Assembly (NCBI GenBank): GCA_958430865.1 | Contig: CAUDNR010000238.1 | Location: 7,423 to 36,502, forward strand | Origin: Entrophospora sp. SA101 | Lineage: Eukaryota; Glomeromycota; Glomeromycetes; Entrophosporales; Entrophosporaceae | DNA length: 29,080 bases | Reading direction: 5' to 3' | In this document: piece after piece, positions 26,601-29,080 of the stretch | How positions within the stretch are numbered: position 1 is the stretch's first letter | How the letters are laid out: the number at the start of each line of letters is the position of its first letter | Made by a program: the position numbers and the translations under genes | The notes under the pieces: generated by a model | What the model was told of the DNA's origin: nothing | Seen by the model: only the letters and a program-made list of their open reading frames with translations | The model's database searches: none

Positions 26601-29080
26601 TATTGTGACAATTCTTCCAAAGATGCGGAATTTGCCTCACCACAACGAACATGTTCAGAAATATTGTATTGTCTTTTAAATCTATCAAACCACCCATTTG
26701 ATCCTTTGAAGTCATTTATCTGAAAATGTTGGGCAAAAACTTTAGCTTTTGAAATAACAATATGCCCAGATAAAGTACAATTATCACTTGCTGCCTGATC
26801 AATCCAGAGTGCTAATGATTGTTCAATTTCTGGATATTTTGTTGATCTCTCACGATATGAATTTGCAGTGAATTGATTTGGATTCAATGATAAAAAATAA
26901 TCACTCTTTTTTAGAATATCAGAAACAGTAGATTCGCCGGCATTGTATTTAAATGCAAGCTGGTTATTTTTTATGTTTGGGTCTTTATTTTTTTCAATGC
27001 ATATTTCTATTTTTTGTGAGATTGTTATAGGCGTATGTTTTCTTTTTGATACCCCAACTTCTTTTTCAGTAGTTTTTTTTTTTTTTTCCTCTTGTTTGCA
27101 CTAGAGGAAGGTCTATGATTATTATTTGCTATTTCCATGATAATTTTTTACATATGTATTTGTATAACTTGTATATTATTATTATTGGTCCAATTTTTAT
27201 TTCACTTCGGTTTATAAAAATTCGGATCAACAGGGCAATTTTACATATAAATGGCTTCAAAAAATTTAAAAATTTCTTCGGTTTACGGTTTATAGAGCTA
27301 TATTAGTGACATTTGGATTAACGGGGTAATTTACATATGTTTGGCTTTGGTGTTTTAAAAATTATTCATTTTAACAGGGTTTTTGGATTAACGGGGTTCG
27401 GATTAACGGGGTTGCCTATGTATAAACTAGAGTGACAACGAGTGGTGGGCGATAAACCACCACCATTCTTAAAATAGATTTCTTCTGCTTCTTGGTTTTT
27501 TCTTCTTTTATTGGTTCCTGATGACATTTTTTTTGAGAGGAAATAAAAGAAGTTTGTGATTTGATCGATGTGTACACATTGATTATTTATCCTATTGGTT
27601 TTTTTTTGGTAGGACAGATGTGAATTGATTTTTTTTTCTTGGAAAAACAATTTTATTTTTTGATGGTGTCCAAGGTGACAAAACATGAACATTGTTGTTT
27701 GGTTTGGTTTGGGTCTCCTAAAGAAGACATGTTAATAACTAACCAGATGTACTATTTTTTACTTGTATTGATATATATATATTTGTTGTCTTTATTGGTT
27801 ATAATAAATATTTTAATTGGAAATCAAAACGCGGAGCAGATCTTGCTGGGTAATTACAAGATTTTCATTGATAATATTTTGTTTTTCGTGACCATTAATA
27901 ATATTATCATAAATATTATATATATTACAAGAAGTCAAGGCAGCACATTGTTGAAAAAGAGACATTTCGAATATGCAATGTTTGATTACAGGAAATTTAC
28001 AGGCATTGAAGCATGCATGCATGCTGCCTTGAACACATTACAGTCATTCACCTGTTCCTCATGTACATAAGGCTAATCTGACTAGTGTCACCTGATGATA
28101 CAATGATGCAACAGAACTCCAGGGGGGTGTGGACATGTCCTGGAGTTTACCAAGACTGCACCAATCGTCAATGATGCTTTTCACTAATCTCCCCAGACCA
28201 GAGATGGCTGCTGACATGCTAGCCAAAAAGTTATCTGCAATGACCCCACCTCCAGGGTAAGGATGGCACTGTGACCAAATTGCAACTCTGCAGATGAATA
28301 TTAGTGCCATGTAAATATCCAGATCCATCAAAGCAACGAGAATCTGCAGCTTGTTTCAAGCACAGGAGGTCGCAATTCAGAGCAGGGTTGGCGGCCCTGA
28401 AATTGCATTTGGGCTCTGATGTTAAGAGGGAAGTTGTAAAATAGTGTTTGTTTTGTATAACCACTTCATAAATTCTCTGTTTTTCTGATGCTAACCAATT
28501 TAATGATTTTGGGTAGGGGACTGGATTGGGTTTTTGCCCAATCAGTCCTCTGTCCTGTAGGTTAATATCATTGCATGATTATATACATCCTTGTCAGCAA
28601 TATTGCCAACAAGGAAAAAGAAAAAAGCCATAAAAATGGTTTGGATTTTGTTTGGTATGTTATAAATTAAACATTTTCCCAAATTCTCTGTTTCTCTTTA
28701 ATTTTTATCTGACCAACTGAATTTGTTATTTTAGTAAATGGGGGTAGGGTTGTTGGTGAGTAGGCACGCCACTGACAAGACAGGGGACACCTTTGGGATG
28801 TATCAGCCAAACTCATAGAAAGGGATTCTTTGTCCAGACTTAGGGTCACATGGATGTTAAGCACAGAAAATGTACACTATCAATGTATATGTTTTTTTCA
28901 ACAAAATAAACATTTAAATAATTAATTGTTAAATATTAATACTTTACATTTCATAAAAATCACAGCAACCCAGGACTCAAAACTCTGAATTCAGGGAAAA
29001 ACCAAAACAGTGACCTCCTGAGTTGCAGAATTTTCAACCAGTTGCAGGTGCCAACTTTTTTTCTAGTGTGGCAATAACAC

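Overview
The window looks like a very AT-rich fungal nuclear contig. I favour an arbuscular mycorrhizal fungus (Glomeromycotina, Rhizophagus-like) on composition, intron style and repeat content, but I cannot confirm this without a search. Genes are spliced, with ancestral introns of about 70-130 nt (GT..AG) and Asn/Ser/Thr-rich low-complexity segments. Between genes lie long AT-rich stretches full of homopolymers and AAT/TTA microsatellites, decayed coding sequence and DNA transposons.

Layout. 0.6-3.8 kb, minus: a seven-exon gene for an 869-residue protein with three RRM domains, resembling the Rim4 type of fungal meiotic RNA-binding protein. 5.6-6.1 kb, minus: a four-exon gene for a 97-residue protein with a HABP4/PAI-RBP1 (SERBP1/Stm1/Stf2-like) core. 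6.1-10.7 kb: AT-rich, gene-poor DNA with one decayed repeat copy and one decayed coding tract. 10.7-14.5 kb, minus: a large multi-exon gene of unknown family, broken by in-frame stops and frameshifts, carrying a 766-bp non-autonomous hAT element with a perfect 8-bp target duplication in one intron. 16.4-20.6 kb, plus: a complete six-exon gene for the mitochondrial arginine-specific carbamoyl-phosphate synthase large subunit (1223 residues), with AAT microsatellites in two introns. 21.4-22.8 kb: a 1.4-kb element with about 265-bp terminal inverted repeats built from AAAAGGACGGG-type motifs and a 9-bp target duplication (Mutator-like architecture). 23.4-23.8 kb: coding-like repeats that recur at 0.1 and 6.6 kb. 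24.2-27.5 kb, minus: an Asn-rich SANT/Myb-like gene whose first intron appears to hold a 2.1-kb pogo/Tigger element with a dead transposase. 28.0-29.1 kb: a block that is less AT-rich, without a recognisable gene.

The main theme is DNA transposons inside short introns. In two separate genes, removing the element and one target-site copy restores an intron of about 70 nt with consistent splice phase. The annotated genes do not form a pathway. The RRM protein and the HABP4-like protein both suggest RNA/ribosome biology, and the CPS gene is arginine/urea-cycle housekeeping. All exon structures were deduced by hand from splice motifs and reading-frame continuity.
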